Position numbers and translations under genes: made by a program. From contig NZ_CALXIN010000007.1 in NCBI RefSeq assembly GCF_944388365.1, positions 1 through 56,043 of the forward strand: a stretch of 56,043 nt of DNA, given 5' to 3'. The stretch's first letter is position 1. Each line of letters starts with the position of its first letter. The notes beneath the pieces are model-generated. The model saw only the letters and a list, made by a program, of their open reading frames with translations, was not told where the DNA came from and did not search any database. Shown here piece after piece: positions 18,393-26,800 of the stretch. This DNA comes from an uncultured Negativibacillus sp. (GTDB taxonomy: Bacteria > Bacillota > Clostridia > Oscillospirales > Ruminococcaceae).

Positions 18393-18506
18393 ATGAAAGT
18401 AAGACCTTCCGTTAAACCCATGTGCGAAAAATGCAAAATCATCAAACGCAAAGGACGCATTATGGTAATTTGCAGCAACCCGAAGCATAAACAGCGTCAG
18501 GGCTAA
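18393..18506 (+). CDS. rpmJ: 50S ribosomal protein L36 (zinc form)
   Basis: The protein has 37 residues. [20 protein letters not shown] followed by [17 protein letters not shown] carries the C-x2-C...C...H zinc ligands of type-I L36. CAAGGAGG precedes the ATG. It occupies its usual place between infA and rpsM. Confidence 0.97.
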   Translation: MKVRPSVKPMCEKCKIIKRKGRIMVICSNPKHKQRQG

Positions 18507-18568
18507 TCAAAAAGAATTTTAGCTCTTTGGGATATGCAAGACCTATATAATGGAGGTGCAACAAAAGT

Positions 18569-18937
18569 ATGGCTCGTATAGCTGGTGTAGACCTGCCTCG
18601 CGAGAAGCGGATCGAAATTGGACTTACCTATATCTATGGTATCGGCAGAAAGTCCGCAAACGACATCCTGGCAGCAACAGGCGTTAACCCTGATATCAGA
18701 GTTAAGGACATGGACGAGGATGACGTTACAAAGCTGAGAGATTACATTGATAAACATTTTGTTGTTGAGGGTGACCTTCGTCGTGACGTTGCACTCGACA
18801 TCAAGAGATTGATCGAAATTGGATGCTACAGAGGCGTTCGTCATAGAAAAGGTCTGCCTGTAAGAGGACAGAGAACCAAGACCAACGCTCGTACAAGAAA
18901 AGGTCCAAAGAAGACAATCGCTAACAAGAAGAAATAA
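18569..18937 (+). CDS. rpsM: 30S ribosomal protein S13
   Basis: The protein has 122 residues. [20 protein letters not shown], the [11 protein letters not shown]hH motif and the basic tail [20 protein letters not shown] identify S13, which bridges the subunits and touches P-site tRNA. TGGAGGTG precedes the ATG. Confidence 0.98.
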   Translation: MARIAGVDLPREKRIEIGLTYIYGIGRKSANDILAATGVNPDIRVKDMDEDDVTKLRDYIDKHFVVEGDLRRDVALDIKRLIEIGCYRGVRHRKGLPVRGQRTKTNARTRKGPKKTIANKKK

Positions 18938-18955
18938 GGGGAGGGATATTGAGAA

Positions 18956-19360
18956 ATGGCTAAAGCTAACAATGCAAAAAAAGCTGCCACACCAAGACGT
19001 CGTGAGCGTAAGAATATTGAACGCGGTGCTGCTCATATCCAGTCTACTTTTAACAATACCATTGTTACTATCACAGACACACAGGGCAACGCAATCTCCT
19101 GGGCAAGCGCAGGCGGTCTGGGCTTCAGAGGTTCCAGAAAATCCACCCCGTTTGCTGCACAGACAGCCGCTGAAACAGCTGCAAAAGCTGCTATGATTCA
19201 CGGACTCAAATCTGTTGAAGTATTCGTTAAAGGACCAGGTTCCGGACGTGAGGCTGCGATCCGTGCACTGCAGGCAGCAGGTCTTGAAGTTAACATGATC
19301 AAAGATGTTACTCCAATTCCGCACAACGGTTGCCGTCCACCTAAGAGAAGACGCGTGTAA
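18956..19360 (+). CDS. rpsK: 30S ribosomal protein S11
   Basis: The protein has 134 residues. [40 protein letters not shown] and the C-terminal [18 protein letters not shown] are diagnostic of S11 on the platform. GGGGAGGG precedes the ATG. Confidence 0.98.
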   Translation: MAKANNAKKAATPRRRERKNIERGAAHIQSTFNNTIVTITDTQGNAISWASAGGLGFRGSRKSTPFAAQTAAETAAKAAMIHGLKSVEVFVKGPGSGREAAIRALQAAGLEVNMIKDVTPIPHNGCRPPKRRRV

Positions 19361-19383
19361 TCTGATTAGGGAGGTACAAGAAT

Positions 19384-20010
19384 ATGGCAAGATATACAGG
19401 TGCGGTCTGCAAACTCTGCCGTCGTGAAGGACAGAAACTGTTCCTGAAAGGTGAGAGATGCTATTCTGACAAATGCGCTCTGTCCCGCAGAAGCTATGCT
19501 CCGGGCCAGCACGGTCAGAACCGCAAGAAAGTTTCCGAGTACGGAGTTCAGCTCCGCGCAAAACAGAAAACAAGACGTTTCTACGGTGTTCTTGAAGGTC
19601 AGTTTGCTAAATACTTCGAGATGGCTGAAAAACAGCAGGGCGTAGCTGGTGAAAACCTGCTCAGAATCCTGGAAAGCCGTCTGGACAACGTTGTATACAG
19701 AGCAGGCCTTGCATCTTCCAGAGCTGAAGCAAGACAGCTGGTTCGTCACGGTCACTTCACCGTTAACGGCCACAAAGCAAACATTCCTTCCATCCTGCTG
19801 AAAGCTGGCGACGTTGTTGCTCTGACCGAAGGCAGCAAAGCTTCTGACAAATTCAAAGCCATCATGGAAGTCAATGGTTCCCGTCCGGTTCCACAGTGGC
19901 TGGATATGGATAAAGACAACAGCGTGGTTAAAATTGTTAACCTTCCAAATCGCGAAGATATCGATCTCGATGTTGAAGAACATCTCATCGTTGAGTTGTA
20001 CTCCAAATAA
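19384..20010 (+). CDS. rpsD: 30S ribosomal protein S4 (zinc-binding form)
   Basis: The protein has 208 residues. The N-terminus carries a zinc site ([20 protein letters not shown] followed by DKC), then YAPGQHGQ, and an S4 domain with [21 protein letters not shown]4 nucleates 16S rRNA assembly. It sits inside the alpha operon as in Clostridia, unlike the detached gene of Bacillus. Confidence 0.98.
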   Translation: MARYTGAVCKLCRREGQKLFLKGERCYSDKCALSRRSYAPGQHGQNRKKVSEYGVQLRAKQKTRRFYGVLEGQFAKYFEMAEKQQGVAGENLLRILESRLDNVVYRAGLASSRAEARQLVRHGHFTVNGHKANIPSILLKAGDVVALTEGSKASDKFKAIMEVNGSRPVPQWLDMDKDNSVVKIVNLPNREDIDLDVEEHLIVELYSK

Positions 20011-20156
20011 TAGGTGCATCCTCTGTTTTTCAAACAGTGTGTCCTATTCTGGCGGTGTGTTTACAAACTGCCGGCAGACAGGGAGAACGATTTTATATCA
20101 GCATGGGAACGCGAAAAGAACGGCAGCTTAATGCTTGCCATTGAAGGAGGGTTATA

Positions 20157-21155
20157 ATGGTAAAGATAATTGAACCAAAGATTGAGACCGCAGAACTTAA
20201 ATCTGATGGAACATACGGCAGATTTGTGGTAGAACCGCTTGACAGAGGTTTTGGTACAACTTTAGGCAACAGCCTGAGACGTGTGTTGCTCTCCTCGCTT
20301 CCTGGTGTTGCAGTAACATCAATTAAAATTGATGGTGTGCAACACGAATTCTCAACTATTGAGGGCGTAAAAGAGGACGTCACCGAGATTGTCCTCAACA
20401 TCAAAGGTTTAACTGCAAAACTTTACTGTGAGGGACCGAAGCTCGTCTACATCAATGCAGAGGGCGAAGGAGAAGTCACTGCAGGATCGATTCAGTGCGA
20501 CTCTGATGTCGAGATCCTGGACCCAAGCATGCACATTGCAACACTGGGACCAAACGCAGTTCTTCGCATGGAAATTGTTCTGGACAAGGGTCAGGGTTAT
20601 GTCTCTGCCGAAAAGAACAAACAGATTGCAAAGGACAAGAACAGTGACAAGTCGATGCAGGACAAAACCCAGCTCGACAAAATGTCCCTGAACAAGATCT
20701 ACATCGACAGCATTTACACTCCAGTTTTGAAGGTAAACTACACTGTCGAGAACACACGTGTTGAGCAGATTACCGACTATGATAAACTGACGCTGGAAGT
20801 TTGGACAGACGGCACTATCTCTGCAAAAGAAGCTGTCAGCCTTTCGGCTAAGATCCTCAATAGACAACTCAATCACTTCGTCGATCTTTCCGAAGAAGTG
20901 AGCAACACGGAAATCATGGACACCCAGGAAGATACCGGCAAGGAAAAAGTCCTGGAAATGACCATCGAGGAACTCGACCTCTCCGTGCGTGCGTTTAACT
21001 GCCTCAAACGTGCAGGCGTAAACACTGTAAGCGATTTGATCAACAAATCACAGGATGAAATGATGAAGGTCAGAAACCTGGGTAAAAAGTCTCTGGAAGA
21101 AGTTCTTGCGAAACTCGATTCCCTTGGATTCAGCCTTACCAAAAACGACGAATAG
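20157..21155 (+). CDS. rpoA: RNA polymerase subunit alpha
   Basis: The protein has 332 residues. The N-terminal dimerisation domain shows [20 protein letters not shown]; the C-terminal DNA- and activator-binding domain (about 265-327) shows [20 protein letters not shown] and the helix-hairpin-helix [12 protein letters not shown]. Oddly, residues 156-182, between AEKNK and IDSIYTPV, form a charged 27-residue segment where B. subtilis has about 10. A 146-base gap after rpsD precedes it, with AAGGAGGG before the ATG. Confidence 0.98.
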   Translation: MVKIIEPKIETAELKSDGTYGRFVVEPLDRGFGTTLGNSLRRVLLSSLPGVAVTSIKIDGVQHEFSTIEGVKEDVTEIVLNIKGLTAKLYCEGPKLVYINAEGEGEVTAGSIQCDSDVEILDPSMHIATLGPNAVLRMEIVLDKGQGYVSAEKNKQIAKDKNSDKSMQDKTQLDKMSLNKIYIDSIYTPVLKVNYTVENTRVEQITDYDKLTLEVWTDGTISAKEAVSLSAKILNRQLNHFVDLSEEVSNTEIMDTQEDTGKEKVLEMTIEELDLSVRAFNCLKRAGVNTVSDLINKSQDEMMKVRNLGKKSLEEVLAKLDSLGFSLTKNDE

Positions 21156-21197
21156 TTGAGATACATTCCATAATCCATTAAAAAGGAGTGAATTTGG

Positions 21198-21539
21198 ATG
21201 CCAGGCACCAGAAAACTCGGCAGAGCCACTGCTAGCAGAACGGCTATGCTCAGAGCGATGGTAACTTTCCTGCTGGAAAACGGCAAGATTGAGACCACAG
21301 TTACAAGAGCAAAAGAAGTCAAGGCAATGACTGAAAAGATCATCACTAAGGCAAAACAGAACGATCTGCATTCCAAGCGTCAGGTTTATTCTTACGTTAC
21401 AAAGGAAACCGTCGCAAAGAAAGTCTTTGATGATATTGCTCCAAAATATGCAGAGAGAAACGGCGGTTACTGCCGTATCATCAAGATCGGTCCTCGCCGC
21501 GGTGACGCAGCTGAGATGGCAATCATCGAACTGATCTAA
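21198..21539 (+). CDS. rplQ: 50S ribosomal protein L17
   Basis: The protein has 113 residues. [36 protein letters not shown] and the end [20 protein letters not shown] identify L17. It is the last gene of the superoperon. The ECF-transporter genes (ecfA, ecfT) and truA that often follow it in Firmicutes are absent here. Confidence 0.98.
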   Translation: MPGTRKLGRATASRTAMLRAMVTFLLENGKIETTVTRAKEVKAMTEKIITKAKQNDLHSKRQVYSYVTKETVAKKVFDDIAPKYAERNGGYCRIIKIGPRRGDAAEMAIIELI

Positions 21540-21547
21540 GTTCCTTT

Positions 21548-21625
21548 TAACCTTATTAAAAAGGTTATCACCGGATATATCGATATAACCGGTCCAGGAA
21601 AGAAGGGCAATTCTTTCCTGGATAA
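21548..21625 (+). other. hairpin cluster at the 3' end of the ribosomal operon
   Basis: Three adjacent stem-loops follow rplQ: AACCTT/AAGGTT near 21549-21566, an ACCGG/CCGGT stem near 21570-21593 and a perfect 11-bp stem at 21594-21604 / 21611-21621. None has a T-run, so they look like an mRNA 3'-end or processing structure rather than a textbook terminator. Confidence 0.5.
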
Positions 21626-21674
21626 AGGGGTCTTGCCTGACGGCTGTCTGCATTGGACGCCTGAATTGAACCCC

Positions 21675-21704
21675 TTGACAACAGTCATTCATCTGTGCTA
21701 TCAT
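21675..21704 (+). promoter_or_regulatory. sigma-A promoter of a small candidate RNA
   Basis: TTGACA (21675-21680), an 18-base spacer and TATCAT (21699-21704). No gene starts downstream before the terminator at 21799, so it should drive a short transcript. Confidence 0.65.
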
Positions 21705-21710
21705 GTACAG

Positions 21711-21836
21711 GTAACAATACACCGCTCTTTTCGGGAAGAATCAGTTGTGATCAGACCGATTCGCGAGTGGACGCACTCACCTGGTAAAGGGTGGTGGGGA
21801 AAAGACCTTCGGGACGCCGAAGGTCTTTTCTTTTTG
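21711..21836 (+). ncRNA. candidate structured small RNA of about 125 nt
   Basis: The stretch from the promoter at 21675 to the strong terminator ending at 21836 holds no credible frame with a ribosome site. It can fold with a closing stem of CAGGT near 21708 with ACCTG near 21779, an inner GAATC/GATTC hairpin (about 21739-21763) and a GAGTG-GACG-CACTC hairpin (about 21767-21780). The terminator loop is also GACG. It matches no RNA family I know (not SRP, 6S, tmRNA or RNase P). Function unknown. Confidence 0.5.
21799..21836 (+). terminator. strong terminator of the candidate small RNA
   Basis: A 14-bp perfect stem (21799-21812 / 21817-21830) with a GACG loop is followed by T5. Confidence 0.85.
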
Positions 21837-21842
21837 TATCAC

Positions 21843-21877
21843 AAAAATCCCAGCACAAAACTGTGCTGGGATTTTTT
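21843..21877. terminator. bidirectional terminator before the nitroreductase
   Basis: A 14-bp stem AAAAATCCCAGCAC with its complement and a 6-base loop has T-runs on both strands. It serves mainly the minus-strand nitroreductase gene that ends at 21895. Confidence 0.8.
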
Positions 21878-21894
21878 ACTTAGTTTAGGATGTT

Positions 21895-22698
21895 TTATTT
21901 TTGAGGTATCTTTGGATTGAGCAGACGTCCATCCCACTGCTTCATAGCGACACGGGTGGAGCGGGCCATCTCCTTGCTGAACACAGCGCCGGTTTTGCGC
22001 GCATAAAATGCCTGAGCAAAATTGTCGGCACCGTAGGGATTGTCCGGCTGGAAGGTGGCTGCTTGTTCGGCGTACATGGCGCGGTATTCCTCGTCGGTGA
22101 GGTGTTTGTATTTCTCGTCGAAGACGATGTACTGCCGGTCAAAACGTTTTCTGGGCTTGCGCAGGTGGTTTTCACGGTAGTATCCCAGACAGAGCATGCC
22201 GATTGGGAAAGCCCAATCCGGCAGGTCGAACAGTTCGCGGTGAACCTCGTAATTTTCGATGATATCCCCAATATAACAGGAGCCTATGCCCAGCGACTCG
22301 GCAGCGATGACAGCATTTTGCGCAGCAATCATTGTGTCCTCAATGGCCAGCAGCAGATCGGACTCCTGTGGAGCTTCAAACGAAAGTCCTTTGCGGTCGC
22401 AGTATTCTCCGACGCCCTCCAGACGATAATAGTCAAACCAACGCTGGTGGTCTGCAAGAAAAACAAGGATGACAGGAGCAGTGGCGATAAAAGCCTGATG
22501 ATCACAGGTCTGGGAGAGAATCTTCTTGGTGTTCTCATCGCGTACAACAATAACCGAATAAAGCATCTGGTTGCCGGCGGTAGGAGCGCGCATCATCGCA
22601 TGGAGGATGGTGTCCAGCACCTCCTGCGGGATAGGCCGATCATCATAAACGCGCAGCGATACGCGGTTGTTCATCAGTTCCAAAGTAGGATTGGTCAT
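21895..22698 (-). CDS. nitroreductase family flavoprotein (NfsA/FRase-like)
   Basis: The protein has 267 residues. The FMN-binding SLRVYDDRPI start, APTAGNQMLYSVIVV, the GSCYIGDI helix cap and LCLGYYRENHLRKPRKRFDR near the C-terminus fit the longer NfsA/SnrA-type nitroreductases, which reduce nitro compounds or quinones with NAD(P)H. GTGAGG precedes the ATG. It follows the antiporter-gene promoter region only distantly and looks monocistronic. The substrate cannot be told from sequence. Confidence 0.85.
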   Translation of the reverse strand: MTNPTLELMNNRVSLRVYDDRPIPQEVLDTILHAMMRAPTAGNQMLYSVIVVRDENTKKILSQTCDHQAFIATAPVILVFLADHQRWFDYYRLEGVGEYCDRKGLSFEAPQESDLLLAIEDTMIAAQNAVIAAESLGIGSCYIGDIIENYEVHRELFDLPDWAFPIGMLCLGYYRENHLRKPRKRFDRQYIVFDEKYKHLTDEEYRAMYAEQAATFQPDNPYGADNFAQAFYARKTGAVFSKEMARSTRVAMKQWDGRLLNPKIPQK

Positions 22699-22846
22699 GG
22701 CAAAAGCCTCACTTTCGTAATGGAATACTTTCAGTATAGCTGTTTTATATCAGCGTTGTAAAGTGACATTCTCCACAAGGAAAGGTTGACTTTTTGCAGC
22801 AATCAAAAAGGAAGGCGTCCGGTATTTACCGGACGCCTTCCTTCGG

Positions 22847-24025
22847 TTATTTTTTGCTCATTACCAACGGTTGTGCAAGGTCGATCATCAATGCGCCCAA
22901 CGGTGCTGTCAGCAGGATTGCTACGACCGCCACGCTGAGAACGATGTTGCCGCAGGCAAGACCTGCACTCAACGGCAGAGAGCCGATCGCGGCCTGTACG
23001 GTGGCTTTGGGAGTATAGGCAAGCATACAGAACAAACGTTCCCGTCCGGTAAAATGGGTGCCCAGCAGGGACAGAAAGACGCCGAACATGCGGAATACCA
23101 GCACGCCCAACAGCAGGACAATAGCTTTGACACCCACCTGTGCAGCATACTGAATGTCTACCGCTGCACCCACCAAAACAAAGAGGAGCAGCTCTGCAGC
23201 GACCCACAGCTTTGAATACTTGGAGGACAGTCGCACAGCGACTTCTCTGCGGCAGCGCTGCAGGCTGATTCCCATACTCATTACTGCCAGCAGGCCGGAA
23301 AAACCGATGATGCCGGTCATTTGATCCTCCAAAGTGACCAGCAGGAAGGAGATGCTCAGGATGATGACCACCTTGGCGCTGTCGCGGATATGGAAGCGCT
23401 TGAAGAAGTTTGCCAATGCAACGCCGCACAGAATACCGCCTGCCAGTCCCAGCACCATAGAGGTAGGAATGCGCAGCAGGTCGACGGCGGCAAAGCTGCC
23501 GCTCTGAACCAGTCCCAGCAGTGAGGTAAACAGGATGATGACATAGACATCATCCGCCGATGCTCCTGCCATGATGAGTTGTGGGATGCCCTGTGCAGTA
23601 CCGCGGCCGTTTTCCATCATTTGCAGCATTTTAGGAACAACGACCGCCGGCGATACCGCAGCAACTACGGTTCCAAGGATGCCGGCTTCCAGTAAACTCA
23701 GTCCTAACAGCGGAGGCGCCAGCAGCAACATTCCGATAATTTCCATTGACGCAGGAAGAAAGCACATCAAAAAGGCAGGACGTCCTACCTTTTTCAGGTC
23801 CTCCAGATTGAGGTTGAGGCCGGCGCGGGTCAAGATAATGATGAGTGCGATTTTGCGCAGATCCGCAGAGATGGACAGGATGGAAGGGTCCAGCAGATTG
23901 AGCACCGAAGGACCCAGCAGAATACCGGTAATGAGCATTCCCAATAGCGGCGGCAGATGCAGCCGCTGGAAGATAGATCCCAGCAGCATGGCACACAGAA
24001 AGATAAGGGCAAGACTGAACAACAT
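22847..24025 (-). CDS. cation:proton antiporter (CPA2-like, PF00999)
   Basis: The protein has 392 residues with about 11-12 membrane helices. PPLLGMLITGILLGPSVLNL is the typical helix 1-2 region, and GASADDVYVIILF carries the Asp-Asp pair of electrogenic CPA2 exchangers such as NapA; VVAAVSPAVVVPKML is also conserved. The ATG at 24025 is eight bases after AAAGGAG; a longer in-frame start would lie in the leader terminator. There is no C-terminal TrkA-N domain, so it is a bare exchanger for Na+, K+ or Li+. Expression probably depends on the leader at 24032-24171. Confidence 0.85.
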   Translation of the reverse strand: MLFSLALIFLCAMLLGSIFQRLHLPPLLGMLITGILLGPSVLNLLDPSILSISADLRKIALIIILTRAGLNLNLEDLKKVGRPAFLMCFLPASMEIIGMLLLAPPLLGLSLLEAGILGTVVAAVSPAVVVPKMLQMMENGRGTAQGIPQLIMAGASADDVYVIILFTSLLGLVQSGSFAAVDLLRIPTSMVLGLAGGILCGVALANFFKRFHIRDSAKVVIILSISFLLVTLEDQMTGIIGFSGLLAVMSMGISLQRCRREVAVRLSSKYSKLWVAAELLLFVLVGAAVDIQYAAQVGVKAIVLLLGVLVFRMFGVFLSLLGTHFTGRERLFCMLAYTPKATVQAAIGSLPLSAGLACGNIVLSVAVVAILLTAPLGALMIDLAQPLVMSKK

Positions 24026-24031
24026 AAACAT

Positions 24032-24171
24032 ATCTCCTTTGTTTTTGATTTTCGCAGAGGAGGGCAAATAAAAAAGGCTGACCCTTCTGCGATGTGTCAT
24101 CACAGAAGTCATCAGCCTGTCGATAATGTTTCAACATTTGGCGGTTTGAAAGTGGAAAAACCACCTTCACG
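24032..24171 (-). promoter_or_regulatory. terminator-bearing leader of the antiporter gene, candidate ion riboswitch
   Basis: On the minus strand a leader of about 140 nt begins near 24171. It can form a GAAGGTGG/CCACTTTC hairpin, a GGTGGTTT/AAACCGCC alternative to it, a small AATGTT/AACATT hairpin, and then the terminator at 24066-24118. The stretch AAACCGCC...GGCTGATGACTTCTG resembles the 3' half of fluoride (crcB) riboswitches, and the terminator's 5' arm reuses it as in that class. The conserved 5' half (GATG...TTC) is not visible. Na+ or Li+ sensing classes are alternatives. Confidence 0.45.
24066..24118 (-). terminator. conditional terminator in the antiporter leader
   Basis: Read on the minus strand, AGGCTGA..ACTTCTG pairs with CAGAAG..TCAGCCT around a 12-base loop and is followed by TTTTTTATTT. 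It lies between promoter and coding start. Confidence 0.75.
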
Positions 24172-24177
24172 GATGCT

Positions 24178-24206
24178 ATCATACCACAGCTTTTAGTATT
24201 TTGCAA
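24178..24206 (-). promoter_or_regulatory. promoter of the antiporter leader
   Basis: On the minus strand TTGCAA (24206-24201), a 17-base spacer and TATGAT (24183-24178). Confidence 0.65.
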
Positions 24207-24576
24207 GAGCAATCACGACCCCAAATATAAAGTATACACTTTTATATTTCAAATAAAAGACCGATTTTTGAAAGTAATCCGGTGGTGAAAAGGTCAAAAA
24301 CGATGAGTACAGCAGATAAACGGAGCGGTTTTACAGTAAAAAAGATATACTTTAAGGAAATTTATATAGGTTTTGCACGAAAAAATATACAGATATTTAA
24401 AATATATTACAAAAAACAGTGTAAAAACGGAAAAGATATAAAAAAATATAGCGGATACTTTGATTTTTGTGATAGAATAAAAATACTTAACAAAGAATGA
24501 CTGCGTAAAGGATTCTGTTTCTATTTTCCGGCGGTCGAGCAAAAACAGTATCATAAGAGTGAAGGAGTGTTGTCTT
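24207..24576. other. AT-rich intergenic region between divergent antiporter and iadA
   Basis: No gene was found. It must contain the iadA promoter; a TAGAAT-like box near 24474 is a weak candidate without a clear -35 partner. Confidence 0.4.
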
Positions 24577-25722
24577 GTGCTTTTAATCAAGCAGACGGAG
24601 GTATATGCACCGGAATATCTGGGCGTGAAGGACGTATTGGTGTGCGGCAGTAAAATTGAGGCGATTGAAGATCATATTGACCTGAATCTGCCATCCTGTA
24701 AGGTGATTGATGCCAATGGTAAAAAACTGACACCAGGAATTATTGATCCTCATGTACACATCACGGGAGGCGGCGGCGAAGGCAGCTTCCACACCCAGGT
24801 GCCTCCGGTAGCGCTGTCCGAGCTGATCGGCGGCGGTGTCACCACCGTTGTTGGTCTGCTGGGAACCGATGGAATTACCCGCAGTGTCGAGAATCTGATT
24901 GCAAGGACCAAGGCACTGAAGGAGGAAGGAATCAGTGTATACGCCTGTACAGGTTCTTATGGTTATCCAAGTGTGACACTGACAGGCGATGTCAAAAAAG
25001 ATATCATCTTTGTTGACGAGATTATCGGCGTCAAGCTGGCGATGTCTGACCATCGCGCACCAAATGTCACCGTCGATGAGCTGATTCGACTGGGAAGTGA
25101 TGCGCGTGTTGCAGGTATGATTTCCGGCAAGTGCGGCATGGTGGTGCTGCACATGGGAGGCGCACCACAGGCGCTGCGTCTGGTTCGTGAGGCACTGGAT
25201 CGCACGGCTATTCCGATTAAAACATTCCACCCAACACATGTGACACGCTGCCACAAGCTGTTGGAGGAAGCGTTTGCCTTTGCAAATCAGGGTGGTTATA
25301 TCGACATGACCTGCGGCACCAGAGGAGCTGGTTCTCCGGCAATCTGTGTCATGGAGGCAAAACAGCGCGGTGTGGCGATGGATCGCATCACCTTCAGCTC
25401 GGATGGAATGGGCAGCTGGTCCAATTATGACCAGGAGGGCAATTTGGTGGAGATAGGCTATTCCTCCGTTGATACCGTCTACCGCGAATTTAAGGTGCTG
25501 GTAAAAACCTATCAGATGCCGATGGAAGAAGCGCTGCGCTTTGCAACCATCAACACAGCTCATTCGCTGGAACTGTATCCGAAAAAAGGCTGCGTCCGTG
25601 TAGGTTCCGACGCAGACCTGCTTTTGATGGAGAACGACCTGTCGCTGCACAGCGTCATCGCCAACGGAAATCTGATGATGGAAAACCATCAGATTTTAAA
25701 GAAAGGAACATACGAAAAGTAA
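24577..25722 (+). CDS. iadA: beta-aspartyl-peptidase (isoaspartyl dipeptidase)
   Basis: The protein has 381 residues of the amidohydrolase superfamily. The first metal pair is H59-x-H61 in GIIDPHVHITGG; the bridging carbamylated lysine is expected in EIIGVKLAMSDHRAP; histidines in FHPTHVTRCHK and the catalytic Asp in FSSDGMGSW complete the binuclear zinc site. It cleaves isoAsp-X dipeptides from damaged proteins. GTG 24577, nine bases after AAGGAG, was preferred over the upstream GTG because the ribosome site would otherwise be inside the gene. Confidence 0.9.
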   Translation: MLLIKQTEVYAPEYLGVKDVLVCGSKIEAIEDHIDLNLPSCKVIDANGKKLTPGIIDPHVHITGGGGEGSFHTQVPPVALSELIGGGVTTVVGLLGTDGITRSVENLIARTKALKEEGISVYACTGSYGYPSVTLTGDVKKDIIFVDEIIGVKLAMSDHRAPNVTVDELIRLGSDARVAGMISGKCGMVVLHMGGAPQALRLVREALDRTAIPIKTFHPTHVTRCHKLLEEAFAFANQGGYIDMTCGTRGAGSPAICVMEAKQRGVAMDRITFSSDGMGSWSNYDQEGNLVEIGYSSVDTVYREFKVLVKTYQMPMEEALRFATINTAHSLELYPKKGCVRVGSDADLLLMENDLSLHSVIANGNLMMENHQILKKGTYEK

Positions 25723-26073
25723 TTTTTACAATATAAATTACAAATAGACAAAATTACCCACTGAGTGACAAGGAACTTTGCAAAGGATACGAAGAAATTG
25801 TCATAACCAGGGGTAATTTTTTGCACAGATTTTACTTAAAAAGAGCAGACAGATGACAGCGTGTGTGATAAAATAAAGGTGGAAGCAGAGAAAACAGAGA
25901 GCATCGACATTGCCTTGCTCAGGTGCAGCTTTTTCGGTTTGCTGTGCGCGATGTCTGTGATGTATTTCTCAGCCGATACCGTAGGTACAATCCAGTGACA
26001 TAAAAGCGTTCGTCCCGTTTTTGGAAGCAAACGGAGAAGGGCGCTCTGTAATATCGAAAGGAGCGTTTTGATC
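25723..26073. other. gene-free region after iadA
   Basis: Complementary AAAATTACCC (near 25753) and GGGGTAATTTTTT (near 25810) could terminate iadA through a long loop. The remainder (about 25830-26050) has modest hairpins and no convincing gene or known RNA motif. Confidence 0.4.
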
Positions 26074-26271
26074 ATGATCCCATGCAGAAAAACCTGTGCC
26101 GATTATTGCGAAGGCTGCCACAAAACCTGTCCGAGATGGAAAGCATTTTTGGAAAAGAGCAGCATTGAGCGACGGGAGAAAAAAGCGTATCTTGCTTATT
26201 ACAGCGAATTATGTGGAACGATTGCGCGCCAGTGCCGCGCATCCTCTCCTTTTGTACCGCACAGGATTTAA
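26074..26271 (+). CDS. small cysteine-rich protein
   Basis: The protein has 65 residues. The N-terminal half carries five cysteines in the pattern C-x3-C-x3-C-x2-C-x3-C (MIPCRKTCADYCEGCHKTCP), suited to binding a metal. Basic, helix-prone sequence follows with two more cysteines. Short proteins with this CRKxC...CxxC look are scattered in Clostridia genomes without known function. AAAGGAG lies ten bases before the ATG. A perfect 19-bp hairpin follows the stop. Confidence 0.55.
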   Translation: MIPCRKTCADYCEGCHKTCPRWKAFLEKSSIERREKKAYLAYYSELCGTIARQCRASSPFVPHRI

Positions 26272-26294
26272 GCTGTACATAAAAATGACATACA

Positions 26295-26336
26295 CCAAAA
26301 GCAAAGAGGCGGCACTTGCCGCCTCTTTGCTTTTGG
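26295..26336. terminator. bidirectional terminator, 19-bp perfect stem
   Basis: The left arm 26295-26313 and right arm 26318-26336 enclose an ACTT loop. T4 follows the GC-rich core on either strand. It separates the Cys-rich gene from the minus-strand membrane gene. Confidence 0.7.
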
Positions 26337-26381
26337 AAGTCTTGGGTGAATATGTTTGGTTTCAAAATGAAGGAGAATACA

Positions 26382-26714
26382 TTAAAACAAGAACAGTTTT
26401 ACGATGCCCAAAGCAACACCGACCGAGGCCAGAACCTGGGAGTTAAACTTTGCGTTGACCGATTTTCCAACAACGTGGACACAGATAGCGATGATGCTCA
26501 AGAATCCGATGCCCCAGGAGATGATCTGACCGGCAACCTGATTCATTGGGAGGCTGGATGCATTCAGAAAGGCAATCAGCATGCCCAACAGGGAAACAAC
26601 ATAGAACAGAACTTCCTTGACCTTGGGACCTTTTGCCAGGAACAGGAAGGCGATCGAGAGACCGCTGATAACAGTGATGGTGATAAAGGTGATCATTAAA
26701 ATGCCTAATGCCAT
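26382..26714 (-). CDS. small four-helix membrane protein
   Basis: The protein has 110 residues, almost entirely hydrophobic, with four predicted helices and a short basic loop AKGPKVKEV after the first. GAGAGGA precedes the ATG by eight bases. It lies 86 bases downstream of the histidine kinase gene on the same strand and may be read from that transcript or its own promoter. No family is recognised. Confidence 0.6.
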   Translation of the reverse strand: MALGILMITFITITVISGLSIAFLFLAKGPKVKEVLFYVVSLLGMLIAFLNASSLPMNQVAGQIISWGIGFLSIIAICVHVVGKSVNAKFNSQVLASVGVALGIVKLFLF

Positions 26715-26800
26715 AAAAAATTCCTCTCTTTCGATATACTTTCAATTCACACTTTTTTGATGGGGTGTTTGCTTTGTTGTCTTTATCTTATCGCAGGAAT

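Noticed and set aside
21781..21800. T-box-like AAAGGGTGGT before a terminator
   Set aside because: The ACCGCG continuation, stem I and specifier loop are absent, the leader is too short and no aminoacyl-tRNA or amino-acid gene follows.
25880..25985. TPP-riboswitch-like GGCTGAGA and ACCTGA on the minus strand after iadA
   Set aside because: The conserved ATAATGCC-type and P4/P5 elements are missing and no thiamin gene is downstream.
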